Notes: generated by a model from the letters alone, not told the origin. A DNA stretch of 23,718 nucleotides from an uncultured Prosthecobacter sp. (GCA_937941745.1 CALDGV010000769.1:1-23718), one strand, 5' to 3'. Shown: positions 8,452 to 16,760, numbered from the stretch's first letter. Numbers and translations are program-made.

Positions 8452-8463
8452 GGGAACCCATGC
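8448..8463. repeat. Perfect inverted repeat covering the uup start codon
   Basis: GCATGGG (8448-8454) and CCCATGC (8457-8463) are exact inverted copies around two central bases. In the uup mRNA this could fold as a 6-bp stem with a GUUC tetraloop that buries the AUG, or it could be a 16-bp protein site. No function is known. Confidence 0.45.
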
Positions 8464-8490
8464 CGAACAGTCGAATGGTCAGGCCGTCAA
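8462..8490 (-). promoter_or_regulatory. Candidate promoter of uup
   Basis: TTGACG (8490-8485 on the minus strand) is followed by 17 bases and TTCGGC (8467-8462), a poor -10. The -35 starts 39 bases before the uup ATG. It lies in the short gap after the DUF1501 gene, so uup may be transcribed both with it and alone. Confidence 0.3.
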
Positions 8491-8506
8491 GGCTGCCTCG
8501 GCAGGA

Positions 8507-9847
8507 TCAGGCAATGATGTCGTTGATGATCCGGCCTCCGTTGACGATGTCGATGGGGCGCACGCCTTCGAGCACGAGGCGTTTCTCAGCATTGATGCCG
8601 ATGAGGCGGTACATCGTCTTGGCGAGATCCTCAGGACCCACCGGATTTTCGCTCGGTTCGGCTCCCAAGGCGTCCGACTGACCATAGACGAAGCCTTTCT
8701 TCACGCCGCCGCCAGCCATGGCCACGGAGAACACGCGCGGATAGTGGTCACGGCCGTTGGTGCTGTTGATCTTCGGCGTGCGGCCGAACTCCGAGCTGAC
8801 CAGGACAAGGGTGGTGGAGAGCATGCCGCGCTCGTCGAGGTCACGGATGAGGCGGGCGAAGGCCTGGTCAAAGGCCGGAGCTTGGCTTTCGAAGGAGCCC
8901 TTGATGTTGGAGTGGTGGTCCCAGCTGCCGTAGTTCACCGACACCATGCGCACACCGGCCTCGACGAGGCGACGAGCCAGCAGGAAGCGCTGTCCGGCGC
9001 TGTTGCGGCCGTATTCGTCACGCAGCTTGTTGGACTCAGCATTCAGGTTGAAGGCTTCGCGGGCCTGGGTGCTGCTGATCAGGTTGTAGGCCGCATTGTA
9101 GAAGCTGTCCATGGCGGCAAGGCCATCGGATTTTTCGGTGGTGCGGAAGTGCTCGTCCACGGCGGAAAGCAGGCTGCGTCGGCGTTCGAAGCGTTTATCA
9201 TCAATGTCCTTCGGCGTCGCCAGATCACGCACGGCAAAGCCCTTGTCCGCCGGATCACTGCCCAGGGCAAAGGGGCCGAAGGCGCTGCTCATGTAGCCGC
9301 TGCCCTGGTCCGGGGCGAAGACGCTCGGCACGGCCACGTAAGGAGGCAGGTTGTTCCTGCTGCCGAGTTCGTGGGAGATGATGGAGCCGAAGCTGGGGAA
9401 CTTGATCGCCGGGCTGGGGCGGTAGCCGGTGAACATGTTGTGCGTGCCGCGCTCATGCGCCGCCTCGCCATGCGTCACCGAGCGGATCATCGTGATCTTG
9501 TCGAGGATCTTGGCGATGTTCTGGAACTTCTCGCCGACGTATTCGCCGGTCACACCCTTCAGCGGATTGAAGGGGCCGCGGTAGTCCGGGCTCGCGAAGG
9601 GTTTCGGATCCCAGGATTCATGCTGGGCCATGCCGCCGGGGAGATAGATGTGAATGATGGAGGAGGCGATGGGCTTGAATGTGCCGACCTCGGGCATGGC
9701 CAGGGTCTGCGCAGCTTCCAGCTTCATCAGCTGCGGCAGCGTGATGCCAAGACCGGCGATGGCCCCGACCTGGAGGAAGTCACGACGTCCCTGCGCCGTG
9801 GTGAACAGGTTGCTGTGGTTGCCGGAGCAGAGGCGGTGCATTTTCAT
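8507..9847 (-). CDS. Tat-exported DUF1501 domain protein
   Basis: 446 residues from the chosen ATG. A frame extension to 9934 exists, but it puts 29 unlikely residues in front. A twin-arginine signal is visible: RRDFLQ at 21-26 followed by the hydrophobic VGAIAGLGITLPQLM, so the folded protein should be exported. The body is a DUF1501 (sulfatase/alkaline-phosphatase-like fold) protein: YLPGGMAQHESWDPKP (68-83), THGEAAHERGTHNMF (125-139), SWDHH (308-312), SSEFGRTP (351-358) and GRDHYP (365-370) are the conserved metal-binding-type segments. In Planctomycetes and Verrucomicrobia these usually sit beside DUF1549/DUF1553 cytochrome proteins; no such partner is adjacent here. The neighbour is instead a divergent beta-propeller gene. 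The substrate is unknown. No Shine-Dalgarno is visible; a TAGCAT sequence 33 bases upstream is the only -10-like element. Confidence 0.88.
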   Translation of the reverse strand: MKMHRLCSGNHSNLFTTAQGRRDFLQVGAIAGLGITLPQLMKLEAAQTLAMPEVGTFKPIASSIIHIYLPGGMAQHESWDPKPFASPDYRGPFNPLKGVTGEYVGEKFQNIAKILDKITMIRSVTHGEAAHERGTHNMFTGYRPSPAIKFPSFGSIISHELGSRNNLPPYVAVPSVFAPDQGSGYMSSAFGPFALGSDPADKGFAVRDLATPKDIDDKRFERRRSLLSAVDEHFRTTEKSDGLAAMDSFYNAAYNLISSTQAREAFNLNAESNKLRDEYGRNSAGQRFLLARRLVEAGVRMVSVNYGSWDHHSNIKGSFESQAPAFDQAFARLIRDLDERGMLSTTLVLVSSEFGRTPKINSTNGRDHYPRVFSVAMAGGGVKKGFVYGQSDALGAEPSENPVGPEDLAKTMYRLIGINAEKRLVLEGVRPIDIVNGGRIINDIIA

Positions 9848-9900
9848 AGGGGGAGCAGATGGATTTTCGCCCCATGCTACGAGCTGTCTTCCCGGGTGTT

Positions 9901-9982
9901 GCTGTTCAGCCCATGGATGACAAGTCCGGGCCAATGGTTCGCAAAATCAGCACCCTGCGGCTGCTCTGGGCTGATTTCAGCC
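9901..9982. repeat. Related short palindromes in the DUF1501 / beta-propeller divergent region
   Basis: GCTGTTCAGC (9901-9910) and GGCTGATTTCAGCC (9969-9982) are both exact inverted repeats with the same GCTG...CAGC arms. The second abuts the candidate -35 of the propeller gene. A further inverted pair, AAATCAGC (9944-9951) with GCTGATTT (9970-9977), overlaps it. They could be operator sites, but this is pattern recognition only. Confidence 0.3.
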
Positions 9983-9983
9983 T

Positions 9984-10010
9984 TTGAGCCCGCGTTGGCG
10001 GGCGTAACCT
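9984..10010 (+). promoter_or_regulatory. Candidate promoter of the beta-propeller gene
   Basis: TTGAGC at 9984-9989 and TAACCT at 10005-10010 are separated by a short 15-base spacer. The ATG follows 7 bases later, predicting an almost leaderless transcript. The short spacing lowers confidence. Confidence 0.3.
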
Positions 10011-10017
10011 CCTCGCC

Positions 10018-11589
10018 ATGCCGTCCCGCCGCTCCTTCCCTTGGTTTCCCACCCTCGTCCTGCTTCTCGCTGCAGGATTAGAGGTGTGGGCATTCACCAG
10101 CGAAGAGCTGGAGCGGAACCTCAAGGGCTGGATCACCCTGGCGATTCCACTTCTCGCGCTGATTCTGCTGATCCCCTGGTTTTTACTGACCCGACGTTTT
10201 TCGCGGAAGAACCGTCTTCTCGGCCTCGCCGGGCTGCTTCTGGCGGCAGGTATCTTGAAGTGGACGGTGCGGGTGGATGGTGTGGTGGACGGACGTGGAC
10301 TGCCGAGGCTGGTCTGGCGCTGGTCGAAAAGTTCAGTCACCACCTCCCAAGCCCTGACTGCACCTGTGAAGACGGCAGTGCGTGATGTCAGTGCAGATCC
10401 CCGGCTCGCGCAGGCGGTGGATGTACCGCAGTTTTTCGGTCCAAACCGAGACGGCCTGGCGCCGCCCTTTCCGCTGGACTTGGACTGGGCAAAGACACCT
10501 CCGCGCGAACTCTGGCGGCAGCGGGTGGGAGCTGGCTGGTCCGCCTTTGCCGTGGTCCAGGGGCGTGCCATCACCCAGGAACAGCGGGGCGAGGAGGAAC
10601 TGGTGACCTGCTACGAACTCCTGACGGGGCGGCTGCTTTGGGTCCATGCGGACAAGGCACGCTTCACCCAGTGGCAGGGTGGAGAGGGGCCGCGCGCCAC
10701 ACCGACCGTGCATCAAGGGCGTGTTTTTGCCTACGGTGCCACGGGGCTGCTGAACTGCCTCGATCTCGCCACGGGGCAGAAGGTCTGGCAGAGGCGCGTC
10801 TTGGAGGAAGCCCAGTGCGCCAACCTCGAATGGGGCCTGTGTGCTTCGCCCTTGATCGTGGACGACAAGGTGATCGTCACTCGTGGAGGCGCGAAGGGTG
10901 CCGTGTTGCTGGCTTACCGGGCGGAAGATGGAGCGCCGCTATGGCAGAAGGGCGATGATCAGGCGAGTTATGCCTCGCCGGTGCTGGCCACCCTCGCTGG
11001 AAGGCGAGTCATCCTCAGCAACAACGCCAGGTCACTGACTGTCCATGATCCGGCGACAGGCGAGGTGCTTCTGGAGCATGCCTGGGGCGTGGAAAAATGG
11101 CCGAAAGCCTCCCAGCCAGTCGTGATTTTGCCCAACCAAGTGTTTCTCTCCGCAGGTTATGGCATGGGCTGCCTGCTTTTGGAGGTCGCGGCGGATGCTG
11201 CCGGCAGGCTCACCGCCTCAGAGCTCTGGAAGAGCATGAAGATGAAGACCCAGTTCAATTCTGCAGCCCGTCTCGGCGGACATCTTTATGGCCTGGATGA
11301 TGGTCGGCTGGCCTGTCTGGATCTGGCCACCGGCGAAAGGCTCTGGAAGGAGGGTCGCTTTGCCTCCGGGCAGACGCTTCTGACAGGGCAGTCGGTCATC
11401 GTGCAGAGCGAATCCGGCCCGGTGTACCTTTGTGCAGCGAGCCCGGAAGGATTCCGGGAGCTGGGCAGGCTGGAGGCGCTGAGCTCCAAAACTTGGAATC
11501 ACCCGGTGCTGGCAGGCCGCTACCTGCTGGTGCGCAACGATCGTGAGGCGGTGTGCTATGAGTTGCCTGTTCTCAAGGCTGCGCCGTGA
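10018..11589 (+). CDS. Membrane-anchored PQQ-like beta-propeller repeat protein
   Basis: 523 residues. The N-terminus has three hydrophobic segments (about 10-26, 38-58 and 66-80), then a roughly 440-residue periplasmic or extracellular domain. The domain contains blades of the PQQ/pyrrolo-quinoline type, recognisable by repeats of the form D/E-L-x-TG-x-x-x-W: YELLTGRLLW (199-208), LDLATGQKVW (248-257), RAEDGAPLW (301-309), HDPATGEVL (343-351) and LDLATGERLW (434-443). PQQ cofactor-binding and dehydrogenase active-site residues cannot be assigned, so it may be a structural or binding propeller rather than an enzyme. Such proteins are numerous in Verrucomicrobia and Planctomycetes. It is divergent from the DUF1501 gene with 170 bases between them, and convergent with the following membrane-protein gene, 10 bases away. 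Confidence 0.85.
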   Translation: MPSRRSFPWFPTLVLLLAAGLEVWAFTSEELERNLKGWITLAIPLLALILLIPWFLLTRRFSRKNRLLGLAGLLLAAGILKWTVRVDGVVDGRGLPRLVWRWSKSSVTTSQALTAPVKTAVRDVSADPRLAQAVDVPQFFGPNRDGLAPPFPLDLDWAKTPPRELWRQRVGAGWSAFAVVQGRAITQEQRGEEELVTCYELLTGRLLWVHADKARFTQWQGGEGPRATPTVHQGRVFAYGATGLLNCLDLATGQKVWQRRVLEEAQCANLEWGLCASPLIVDDKVIVTRGGAKGAVLLAYRAEDGAPLWQKGDDQASYASPVLATLAGRRVILSNNARSLTVHDPATGEVLLEHAWGVEKWPKASQPVVILPNQVFLSAGYGMGCLLLEVAADAAGRLTASELWKSMKMKTQFNSAARLGGHLYGLDDGRLACLDLATGERLWKEGRFASGQTLLTGQSVIVQSESGPVYLCAASPEGFRELGRLEALSSKTWNHPVLAGRYLLVRNDREAVCYELPVLKAAP

Positions 11590-11608
11590 GACGAAGGACT
11601 CAGCGCAG
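11579..11608. terminator. Bidirectional hairpin across two convergent stop codons
   Basis: CTGCGC (11579-11584) plus TGAG (11587-11590) pair with CTCA (11599-11602) plus GCGCAG (11603-11608), giving a 10-bp stem with a 2-base bulge and an 8-base loop. It includes the stop codons of both the propeller gene and the convergent membrane-protein gene. There is no T-tract. Confidence 0.4.
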
Positions 11609-12568
11609 TAGATAGATGGCGAGTGCGGGCACGAGCACGACGCCATCGGCCAGCACCCGGTAGGAGGCGTGGGTCAGATGATTGCGGCGGGCATCCAGCG
11701 CCAGCAGGCCGAGAAAGCCTCCGGCGCAGGCCCAGGCCAGGGTTTGCATGGATTCTGCCAGCCCGCCCTGGCTCACCAGCGCCAGCGTGCCTCCCACGGC
11801 CCCCAGCCCGGCAGCCAGCCAGCGGTGGTGGGTCGAGCGGCTGGAGATGCCGGAGAGGTTGGCGATGAACAGGCAGGTCAGCATCACAAACTCCACGAAG
11901 CCGCCGATCGGGTCCGAGCCATTCTGGATGAAGCGGCTCCAGGCGGTGCAGCCGAGCGCGAACAGCACGCCGCCTGCCACATCCTTGTGGAAGGCGGTGC
12001 GGAGCCGTTCCTGGCAGCGTCGCAGGCTCAGGAGCAGCAGCACCGAGAGGATCAGGGTGACGAGGCTGATCTTGAAACCCATCCTCCAGGCGGGTGAAGC
12101 CAGGATGAAGCCCACCAGCGTCAGCCCGCCCAGCGGCAGCAGGCCGCGGAAGAACAGCTGGCTGCCCTGTCCTGCGAAAACTCCCAGGTAGAGCAGCACT
12201 GGCACCAAGAGCGTGAGGCAGTGCCACATCAGGTCCGCAGGCACCACCCAGAAGGCCAGCCAGCCTGCGAGCAGTGCGCCCAGCCCGGCGCCGGTCAGCA
12301 GCAGTGCGCGAAACCGGCGGTGGAAAAAATGCCGCGTGTCCAGCTCGGCGTCGGCCTTGCCGGCGGTATCGAGCAGGCGGTCCGTGACATAGATGATCCA
12401 CACACTCAGGCCGAGCCCGGGCAGCACGCCTGGCATCACCGGCACGCGGTGCAGTTGTGCCAGGGCTGCAGCCCAGGCCATGGCGATTAGAGGCGCCTCC
12501 AGGCTGACCAGATGCAGCCGCTGCCAGAACGGTGTCTGGAGGCGGGGCAGGGGGGGCAGCTCGGGCAT
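11600..12568 (-). CDS. Polytopic inner-membrane protein, possibly UbiA-like
   Basis: 322 residues from the chosen ATG (MPELPPLPRL...); an ATG 18 codons upstream (12622) is possible. The sequence is strongly hydrophobic with about eight or nine predicted spans, for example 86-107, 112-130, 142-160, 166-181, 225-240, 250-268, 273-291 and 306-320. The only polar motif in the membrane is WIIYVTDRLLD (57-67), with Asp63 and Asp67 followed by a charged ELDTRHFFHRR loop. This spacing recalls the first Asp-rich motif of UbiA-type prenyltransferases, but the second Asp motif is not obvious, so I give the family only as a possibility. It is convergent with the propeller gene and divergent from the large haem protein gene. 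No function is assigned. Confidence 0.7.
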   Translation of the reverse strand: MPELPPLPRLQTPFWQRLHLVSLEAPLIAMAWAAALAQLHRVPVMPGVLPGLGLSVWIIYVTDRLLDTAGKADAELDTRHFFHRRFRALLLTGAGLGALLAGWLAFWVVPADLMWHCLTLLVPVLLYLGVFAGQGSQLFFRGLLPLGGLTLVGFILASPAWRMGFKISLVTLILSVLLLLSLRRCQERLRTAFHKDVAGGVLFALGCTAWSRFIQNGSDPIGGFVEFVMLTCLFIANLSGISSRSTHHRWLAAGLGAVGGTLALVSQGGLAESMQTLAWACAGGFLGLLALDARRNHLTHASYRVLADGVVLVPALAIYLLR

Positions 12569-12579
12569 CTGAGAGGTGG

Positions 12580-12608
12580 AGAAGAGAGCCAAATGAGGCC
12601 TTTGGCAA
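12580..12608 (-). promoter_or_regulatory. Candidate promoter of the membrane-protein gene
   Basis: On the minus strand TTGCCA (12608-12603), 17 bases, then TCTTCT (12585-12580); the ATG follows 11 bases later. The -35 is identical to that of the amidase operon, but the -10 is weak. Confidence 0.27.
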
Positions 12609-12677
12609 CTCCGGCACGCCATCACACGAATACCGCATCCCATCATCACACCCCGATGGATTCGCCAAGGCACTCCG

Positions 12678-12683
12678 TAAACT
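12678..12683 (+). promoter_or_regulatory. Possible -10 of the haem protein gene
   Basis: TAAACT lies 8 bases before the ATG at 12692, the same place as the -10-like elements of other genes in the window. No recognisable -35 lies 16-18 bases upstream. A GGAG at 12686-12689 is too close to the ATG to be a normal Shine-Dalgarno. Confidence 0.2.
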
Positions 12684-12691
12684 CTGGAGTC

Positions 12692-15600
12692 ATGCGCTTT
12701 CCGTCCGCCCTTTTCCTTTTTTCTCTTCTGCCGTTTGCCGCCAGCGCCCAAAACGTCCAGCCCGATGACGTCGCCGGCAACGAGGCGGTGAAGAAGATCA
12801 TGGAGACCCGCGCCGGCCGCGGTGTGATGCGCGACGACACGCCGCCCACGCCTCCGCAGGAGGCGGTGAAGCAGTTCAAGACACGCAGTGACGTCAGCGT
12901 GGACCTCATGGCCTGCGAGCCCGAGGTGGAGCAGCCTTTGTATGCGAGCTGGGACTCCAGGGGGCGCCTGTGGGTGACGCAGTACCGCCAGTATCAGTTT
13001 CCTGCCGGACTGAAGATCGTCAGCTATGACCAGCACCTGCGTGCGAAGTTTGACAAGGTGCCGCCACCCCCGCCCCGAGGTCCCAAGGGCCGCGACAAGA
13101 TCACCGTTTTCGAGGACACCGATGGCGACGGCTTTTTCGACAAGCATGAGGATGTCATCACCGGCCTCAACATTGCCAGCGCCGCCCTGCACGGCATGGG
13201 CCGCATCTGGGTGCTGAACCCGCCTTACCTGCTCAGCTACGTGGATGCTGACTTGGATGGAAAGCCCGAGGGAGATCCTGAGGTCGAGCTTAGCGGCTTC
13301 GGCCTGGAGGACACCCACAGCGTGGCCACCAGCCTGCAATGGGGCATGGACGGCTGGCTATACGGGGCCAATGGCAGCACCACCACCGGCAACGTCTCGA
13401 GTGCCAATTCGAAAAACGTGAAATGGGAAGGCCAGTGCATCTGGCGCTACCATCCGAAGAAAAAGGTCTTTGAGATCTATGCCGAAGGTGGGGGCAACAC
13501 CTTCAGCCTCGACATCGACAGCAAGGGCCGCGTCTTCTCCGGCACCAACAACGGCAAGACCCGCGGCATGCACTACGAGCAGGGCAGCTACGGCATCAAA
13601 GGCTGGGGCAAGCATGGCCCGCTGACCAACCCCTATGCCTTCGGCTGGTTCGAGCACATGCGGCATGAGGGCGACGACAAGCGCTTCCCGCAGGCTTTTG
13701 TGATCTATGAGGGCGGCCTGCTCGGCAGCTCCTACGAGGGCAGGATCATTGCGCCCAATTCGCTGCAGAACCTCGTTTATGTCAGCGAGCGCTCTCCAGA
13801 CGGCTCCACCTTCAAAACCAAGGATGGGGAGAACCTCATGAGCACCTCCGACCGCTGGTTCCGTCCTGTCTGGGCGGGCGTCGGCCCAGATGGAGGCTTT
13901 TACATGGCTGACTGGTATGACACACGCCTCAGTCATGTCAGCCCCGTGGATGACTGGCACAAGACCAGTGGCCGCATTTACCGGGTCCGCCCCTCCAGCG
14001 GCGCCCCGAAGCTGAAGCCTTTCGACCTTAGCAAGGCGTCCGGTGAAGAACTGCTCGGCTATCTCAGCCATCACAACGAATGGTTCAGAAAGCAGGCCGT
14101 TCATGAGATCGGCTGGCGGAACCTCCAGGAGCTGGCTCCGAAGCTCAAGACCATGCCACAGACCCTGGAAACCCTCTGGGCTCTGGATGCTCTCGGTGCG
14201 GTGAATGAGCCGCCGCTGGCATCCAAGGATCCCTACATCCGCCGCTGGGCGGTGAAGATGGTGGGCGAAGGGTACGAAAGCGGTCTGGACGCCCTTGTGC
14301 GCATGTCCCGGAAGGAAAAGCACCCTGAAGTTCGTGCCCAGATCCTCGCCACGGCGAAAAAGCTGCCTGAAAAGGCTGCGCTGTCACTGCTCTGGAGCGG
14401 TGATGCCGAGGACGAAAGCGGCCATCTGCCTCTGCTCGCCTGGTGGGCGCTGGAATCGAAGGCCGAAAAGGAGCGTGAGGCTGTGTTCACCTTCCTGAGG
14501 TCGGATGCGGAGTTTTTGAAGACTAGGCTGTTCCGTGACCATCTCGCTGAGAAGCTGGCCAAGCGTTATGCTCTGGCTGGTGGCGAAGAGAATCTCACTT
14601 CCTGCGCTGACCTGCTGGCCTTGACGAGCGAGGAAGCCTTGCGCGGCAAATTCATCGCCGGCATTGCCTCGGCATTCGAAGGTGCGGAGATGCCCAAATT
14701 GCCGGACTCGCTGACGAAGGCTCTCAACGACTACATGGCGAAGCAAGGCGGCGGTGACCTCACGCTGGCCCTGCGCAGCGGCAGTGCCGATGCCCTGAAG
14801 AAGGCGCTGGCCCTGCTTTCCGACAAAAATGCCTCCAACGCAGCACGCATCGCCATCGCCAAGACCCTGGCTGAACTGGGCAAGGCCGAGGCGGTGAAGC
14901 CGATGACCGCCATCCTGGCTGCCACGAACCCTGCCGGACTGAAGCGTGGCATCCTGCAGGCAGCGTCTCGTTTTGACGACAAACGCATCCCTGAGGCGCT
15001 GCTGCTTGGCTGGGAAAGTCAGATCGCCGGTGACAAGGCGCTGCGAGAGGACGCGCTGCGTGTCATGGCAGGCCGCAAGGAATGGGCGCGGATCCTGGTG
15101 AGCTTCGTCAATGAATGGAAAGTGCCGGTGAAGCACTTCACGGTGGACATCGTGCGTCAGCTCAGCCTGCACAAGGATCCTGACATCGATGCAGCCATCG
15201 AGACGCACTGGAAGGGTGTCCTGGCCACGGGGCCGACTCCCGAGAAGAAGAAAGAGGCGGAGCGCATCAAGGCCGTGCTCAAGACCGGGCTGGGGGATGC
15301 GGCCAAGGGCAAAGTCCAGTTCACCGCCCGCTGCGCCATCTGCCACAAGCTCTTTGGTGAAGGCGGCGCCATCGGCCCCGAGCTCACGGGTTACGACCGT
15401 GCCAACGCCGACTTCTGGCTCGACAACCTCTTCATGCCCAGCATGGAGATCCGTGAAGGCTTTGGTGCCTACATCGTGAAGACCAAGGGTGGCCAGATCC
15501 TCACGGGCCTGATGGATGCGCAGGATGCCAGCGGCATCGTCATCAAGGACATGGCGGGCAACAAGACCGCCATCAAGCAGGCGGACATCGAGAAGCTGGA

Positions 15601-15700
15601 GGCTTCCCCGGTCTCCCTGATGCCTGAAGGCCTCACCACCGGCATGAGTGATGCTGATCTGAAGGACTTCTTCGCCTACATGATGAAGGCCGCTCCGTAG
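12692..15700 (+). CDS. PVC-type secreted dehydrogenase-HEAT-cytochrome c protein
   Basis: 1002 residues from the ATG that gives a clear signal peptide (residues 1-19). Residues about 65-435 match the Pirellula/Verrucomicrobium 'putative membrane-bound dehydrogenase' domain, a sorbosone/glucose-dehydrogenase-like propeller, with FEDTDGDG (140-147), LHGMGRIWVLNPPYL (166-180), LQWGMDGWLYGANG (215-228) and GGFYMADWYD (401-410). Residues about 445-840 are helical HEAT-like repeats (for example KDPYIRRWAVKMV, HPEVRAQILATAKKLP). The C-terminus is the matching c-type haem domain, with CAICH at 881-885 and a possible distal Met in SLMPEGL (975-981). The family is presumed to oxidise sugars or similar compounds outside the cytoplasm and pass electrons through haem c; the substrate is unknown. 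The stop codon lies inside a perfect terminator-like hairpin. Confidence 0.92.
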   Translation: MRFPSALFLFSLLPFAASAQNVQPDDVAGNEAVKKIMETRAGRGVMRDDTPPTPPQEAVKQFKTRSDVSVDLMACEPEVEQPLYASWDSRGRLWVTQYRQYQFPAGLKIVSYDQHLRAKFDKVPPPPPRGPKGRDKITVFEDTDGDGFFDKHEDVITGLNIASAALHGMGRIWVLNPPYLLSYVDADLDGKPEGDPEVELSGFGLEDTHSVATSLQWGMDGWLYGANGSTTTGNVSSANSKNVKWEGQCIWRYHPKKKVFEIYAEGGGNTFSLDIDSKGRVFSGTNNGKTRGMHYEQGSYGIKGWGKHGPLTNPYAFGWFEHMRHEGDDKRFPQAFVIYEGGLLGSSYEGRIIAPNSLQNLVYVSERSPDGSTFKTKDGENLMSTSDRWFRPVWAGVGPDGGFYMADWYDTRLSHVSPVDDWHKTSGRIYRVRPSSGAPKLKPFDLSKASGEELLGYLSHHNEWFRKQAVHEIGWRNLQELAPKLKTMPQTLETLWALDALGAVNEPPLASKDPYIRRWAVKMVGEGYESGLDALVRMSRKEKHPEVRAQILATAKKLPEKAALSLLWSGDAEDESGHLPLLAWWALESKAEKEREAVFTFLRSDAEFLKTRLFRDHLAEKLAKRYALAGGEENLTSCADLLALTSEEALRGKFIAGIASAFEGAEMPKLPDSLTKALNDYMAKQGGGDLTLALRSGSADALKKALALLSDKNASNAARIAIAKTLAELGKAEAVKPMTAILAATNPAGLKRGILQAASRFDDKRIPEALLLGWESQIAGDKALREDALRVMAGRKEWARILVSFVNEWKVPVKHFTVDIVRQLSLHKDPDIDAAIETHWKGVLATGPTPEKKKEAERIKAVLKTGLGDAAKGKVQFTARCAICHKLFGEGGAIGPELTGYDRANADFWLDNLFMPSMEIREGFGAYIVKTKGGQILTGLMDAQDASGIVIKDMAGNKTAIKQADIEKLEASPVSLMPEGLTTGMSDADLKDFFAYMMKAAP

Positions 15701-15709
15701 AGCGGCCTT
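15686..15709. terminator. Perfect 10-bp hairpin containing the haem gene stop codon
   Basis: AAGGCCGCTC (15686-15695) and GAGCGGCCTT (15700-15709) are exact inverted copies around the tetraloop CGTA, which with the next base supplies the TAG stop. It lies between convergent genes and can serve both directions. No T-tract follows on either strand. Confidence 0.55.
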
Positions 15710-15741
15710 GGGTGTCATGAAGACGGGTCGAAACGACTGGA

Positions 15742-16731
15742 TCAGCCCTGAATCATCTCAGCCACGAAGGAGCGCTCATCGACGAGCTCCTTGTTGGTCG
15801 CGGCGATCTTCGACTTGGCAAAGTCATCCATTTCATAGCCGGTGATGACTTCGTAGCTGCCCGGTGTGGTGGTGCGCACCGGCATGCCTGCCCAGACTTC
15901 AGGATCGAAGCCGTAGAGGCCGTTGCTCTTCACCGCCACGCTGTGGATCGCGCCGGGGGTGACGAGCGAGCGGACGTGATCGACGAGCGCGTTTGCGGCA
16001 GAGGCGGCGGAGGAAGCGCCACGGGCAGCGATGATGGCCGCACCACGCTTGCCGACGGTTTCGCAGAAAGGACCTTCCAGCCAGGCCTGGTCGTTGATGA
16101 CCTGAGCGGCAGGCTTGCCGCTGATGGTAGCATGGGCAAAGGCGGGGAACATCGTCGGGCTGTGGTTGCCGTAGATGAAGATGTCCTTCACTTCGGTGAG
16201 ATCGACTCCGGCTTTCTGCGCGAGCTGGGTCTGGGCGCGGTTCTGGTCCAGGCGCACCATCGCTGTGAAGCGGTCGGCAGGCAGGCGTTTGGCCTGGGAG
16301 GCGGCGATCATGCAGTTCGTGTTGGCCGGATTGCCGACCACAGCCACGCGGGCGTCATCCGCAGCGACGGCGTCGATGATGCGGCCCTGTTCGATGAAGA
16401 TCTTGCCGTTGTCCTTGAGCAGGTCGGCACGCTCCATGCCGGGACCACGGGGCTTCGCACCCACGAGCAGGCACCAGTTGGCATCCTTGAAGCCCACGGA
16501 GGCATCTGAGGTCTGAACGATGCCCTTGAGCAGCGGGAAGGCGCAGTCATCCAGCTCCATGGCAACACCGGCCAGGGCCTGCATGGGCTTCTCAAAGGGA
16601 GCTTCGATGAGCTGGAGGATCACCGGCTGGTCTGGGCCGAACATCGCGCCGGAGGCGATGCGGAAAAGGAGGGCGTAACCAATCTGGCCGGCGGCGCCGG
16701 TCACTGCGACTTTGATGGGGGCTTTGCTCAT
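15742..16731 (-). CDS. mdh: Malate dehydrogenase (cytosolic type)
   Basis: 329 residues, the length expected for the cytosolic-type (MDH type 2) malate dehydrogenase. It catalyses NAD-dependent malate/oxaloacetate interconversion in the TCA cycle. The dinucleotide-binding loop is TGAAGQIGY (11-19). Substrate-binding Arg95 and Arg101 lie in [11 protein letters not shown], Asp162/Arg165 in RLDQNRAQ, and the proton relay His190 in [19 protein letters not shown] (131-139) is also typical. The start ([10 protein letters not shown]) is set by alignment of the Rossmann strand; 17 upstream in-frame residues look non-coding. It lies 112 bases downstream of the NYN-LOTUS gene on the same strand and is convergent with the haem protein gene. 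Confidence 0.95.
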   Translation of the reverse strand: MSKAPIKVAVTGAAGQIGYALLFRIASGAMFGPDQPVILQLIEAPFEKPMQALAGVAMELDDCAFPLLKGIVQTSDASVGFKDANWCLLVGAKPRGPGMERADLLKDNGKIFIEQGRIIDAVAADDARVAVVGNPANTNCMIAASQAKRLPADRFTAMVRLDQNRAQTQLAQKAGVDLTEVKDIFIYGNHSPTMFPAFAHATISGKPAAQVINDQAWLEGPFCETVGKRGAAIIAARGASSAASAANALVDHVRSLVTPGAIHSVAVKSNGLYGFDPEVWAGMPVRTTTPGSYEVITGYEMDDFAKSKIAATNKELVDERSFVAEMIQG

Positions 16732-16760
16732 GGTGTTGGGGTGGGGGAGCGCCGATGATT

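Noticed and set aside
8429..10081. 550-codon plus-strand frame opposite the DUF1501 gene
   Set aside because: Mirror of the DUF1501 coding sequence; no domain, and it runs into the upstream part of the propeller gene.
10018..11589. Quinoprotein alcohol or glucose dehydrogenase
   Set aside because: Propeller repeats are present, but no catalytic or PQQ-contact residues can be assigned, so only the fold is claimed.
11556..12668. 370-codon alternative minus-strand frame over the membrane-protein gene
   Set aside because: Pro/Arg/Ala-rich and lacking hydrophobic helices, whereas the other frame gives a coherent multi-span membrane protein ending at a stop within the shared terminator-like stem.
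14384..15718. 444-codon minus-strand frame opposite the haem protein C-terminus
   Set aside because: Lies wholly opposite the HEAT and haem c regions, which have clear family motifs; no independent motif.
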